Assembly: GCA_946482565.1 (NCBI GenBank)
Contig: CAMLSB010000080.1
Span: 1-7,864, forward strand
From: an uncultured Lysobacteraceae bacterium
GTDB lineage: Bacteria > Pseudomonadota > Gammaproteobacteria > Xanthomonadales > Xanthomonadaceae
DNA: 7,864 nucleotides
Reading direction: 5' to 3'
Shown here: positions 7,154 through 7,864 of the stretch, piece after piece
Position numbering within the stretch: position 1 is the first letter of the stretch
Layout of the letters: the number at the start of each line of letters is the position of its first letter
The notes under the pieces: generated by a model
Told to the model about the DNA's origin: nothing
Databases searched by the model: none
Seen by the model: only the letters and a program-made list of their open reading frames with translations
Translations under genes and position numbers: made by a program

Positions 7154-7759
7154 ATGAACGACGCCTGTCGCCCGGACATCGCCTTCCCCGGCCACGAGAA
7201 GCTGGTCGCGGCCATCGACTCGGCGATCGCCGCCGGCGACCAGCACGCGGTCACCTCGGCCGTCCGCAACGCCCTGTGCCGGCTGATCAGGGACCACGAC
7301 GTCCAGCTGCCGGACTGCGTCCACGAGCCGATCACCGACCATTACGCCCGCCGCGAGCTGTACCGCAGCCCGACCCACGGCTACAGCGTCGTCGCGATGA
7401 CCTGGGGACCCGGCCAGGGCACCCCGCTGCACGACCATTCCGGCCTGTGGTGCGTCGAGGGCGTGTGGGACGGCGAGCTCGAGATCGTCCAGTACGAACT
7501 GCTCGAGAACGAAGGCGGCCGCTTCCGCTTCCGCGCCGCCGGCGGCATCCATGCCGGCCCCGGCAGCGCCGGCAGCCTGATCCCGCCGCACGAGTACCAC
7601 ACCATCCGCAACGCCAGCGAGGACGCGATCGCGATCTCGCTGCACATCTACAAGGCGGAAATGGCCTGCTGTGCGAAGTTCGTGCCGGAGCGCCCGGGCG
7701 CCGCCGACGAGTGGTTCGTCCGCGAGGATGCGGTCCTGGAGACCGACGAGGCCACCTGA
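7154..7759 (+). CDS. Cysteine dioxygenase, type I cupin family
   Basis: This is a non-heme Fe(II) cupin enzyme that oxidises a thiol with O2 to a sulfinate; for cysteine the product is cysteine sulfinate. The 201-residue protein has cupin motif 1 WGPGQGTPLHDHSGLW with iron ligands His93 and His95. Cupin motif 2, SLIPPHEYHTIRN, supplies the third His (His149), giving the three-histidine site of this family rather than the usual cupin 3-His/1-Glu site. In the stretch DHYARRELYRSP, Arg66 falls where cysteine dioxygenases have the carboxylate-binding Arg and where 3-mercaptopropionate dioxygenases have Gln, which favours cysteine as substrate. This alignment was made by eye. The N-terminal 60 residues are helical. 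The gene starts nine bases after metX and ends before a hairpin and the tRNA promoter. Confidence 0.87.
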   Translation: MNDACRPDIAFPGHEKLVAAIDSAIAAGDQHAVTSAVRNALCRLIRDHDVQLPDCVHEPITDHYARRELYRSPTHGYSVVAMTWGPGQGTPLHDHSGLWCVEGVWDGELEIVQYELLENEGGRFRFRAAGGIHAGPGSAGSLIPPHEYHTIRNASEDAIAISLHIYKAEMACCAKFVPERPGAADEWFVREDAVLETDEAT

Positions 7760-7773
7760 GGGCCGACTCCGCC

Positions 7774-7794
7774 GCGCGGCCGGACCGGTCGCGC
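7774..7794 (+). terminator. GC-rich hairpin after the dioxygenase gene
   Basis: An imperfect palindrome pairs 7774-7781 with 7787-7794: eight base pairs including one G-U, with loop GGACC. It begins 15 bases after the dioxygenase stop. No T-tract follows, so it is not a classical intrinsic terminator. It could attenuate or protect the mRNA end, or be chance in a GC-rich spacer. It covers the place where the tRNA promoter -35 should be. Confidence 0.35.
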
Positions 7795-7797
7795 CGC

Positions 7798-7810
7798 TAT
7801 AATCCCTGTC
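7798..7810 (+). promoter_or_regulatory. Predicted promoter (-10 and discriminator) of tRNA-Leu
   Basis: A perfect TATAAT at 7798-7803 lies ten bases before the tRNA 5' end, so transcription should start near 7810 with a very short leader. The following CCCTGTC is C-rich, as in discriminators of stringently controlled stable RNA promoters. No recognisable -35 is present 16-18 bases upstream. Confidence 0.6.
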
Positions 7811-7813
7811 CGC

Positions 7814-7864
7814 GCCGGAATGGCGGAATCGGTAGACGCAGCGGACTCAAAATCCGCCGCCCTT
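7814..7864 (+). tRNA. tRNA-Leu(CAA), cut by the window end
   Basis: The first 51 bases of a leucine tRNA reading UUG codons. The acceptor 5' strand is GCCGGAA (7814-7820), followed by T8 and G9. The D arm pairs GCG (7823-7825) with CGC (7837-7839) around a loop containing GG. The anticodon stem GCGGA/TCCGC (7841-7845 and 7853-7857) closes the seven-base loop CTCAAAA, with anticodon CAA at 7848-7850. The sequence then enters the long variable arm expected of a class II tRNA (7858 onward). The T arm and 3' acceptor strand lie outside the window. Confidence 0.95.

Noticed and set aside
5750..7645. Minus-strand open frame of 631 codons opposite ccmI, metX and the dioxygenase gene
   Set aside because: It spans three real genes on the other strand, has biased Arg/Ala/Val/Gly composition and no recognisable motif. 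It is a shadow frame.
1..7864. A novel defence, mobile or biosynthetic system
   Set aside because: Every coding stretch is explained by known cytochrome c maturation, MetX-family or cysteine dioxygenase genes. I saw no repeats, integrase, transposase or array. The tRNA-Leu at the right edge could be an integration site in some genomes, but nothing here shows it.

Overview
The window is very GC-rich (roughly 70% by eye) and packed with plus-strand genes. Protein sequences, gene order and promoter style fit a gammaproteobacterium of the Xanthomonadaceae (Lysobacter, Luteimonas or Xanthomonas type). This placement is by recognition only, since no search was run. There are no mobile elements, CRISPR arrays or phage genes, and I found no undescribed multi-gene system.

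Positions 1-5946 hold a System I cytochrome c maturation (ccm) cluster in the order ccmB (3' part only), ccmC, ccmD, ccmE, ccmF, ccmG, ccmH, ccmI. CcmB is the membrane part of the CcmAB ABC transporter, whose ATP use releases holo-CcmE. CcmC and CcmD load heme onto the periplasmic chaperone CcmE. CcmF joins heme to apocytochrome c. CcmG and CcmH keep the CXXCH cysteines reduced, and CcmI holds the apocytochrome. From ccmC to ccmI the genes overlap by a few bases or lie within 5 bases of each other. Most internal starts carry good Shine-Dalgarno sequences, as expected for translational coupling. Stoichiometric fusions are absent: CcmH and CcmI are separate proteins, unlike the fused CcmH of E. 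coli.

Positions 5947-7759 hold two sulfur amino acid genes. The first is a MetX-family alpha/beta-hydrolase acyltransferase, annotated by family as homoserine O-succinyltransferase but possibly a serine O-succinyltransferase of cysteine synthesis. Nine bases after it comes a cupin cysteine dioxygenase of the arginine type. At 7814 a tRNA-Leu(CAA) begins and is cut by the window end.

The most interesting signal is regulatory. The starts of ccmC, metX and the dioxygenase gene lack a convincing Shine-Dalgarno sequence and have a -10-like hexamer ending only 6-7 bases before the ATG, the geometry of leaderless mRNAs. The coupled genes inside the ccm run have ordinary ribosome binding sites. This suggests that ccmC starts its own transcript, separate from ccmAB, and that the dioxygenase gene has a promoter whose -10 contains the metX stop codon.
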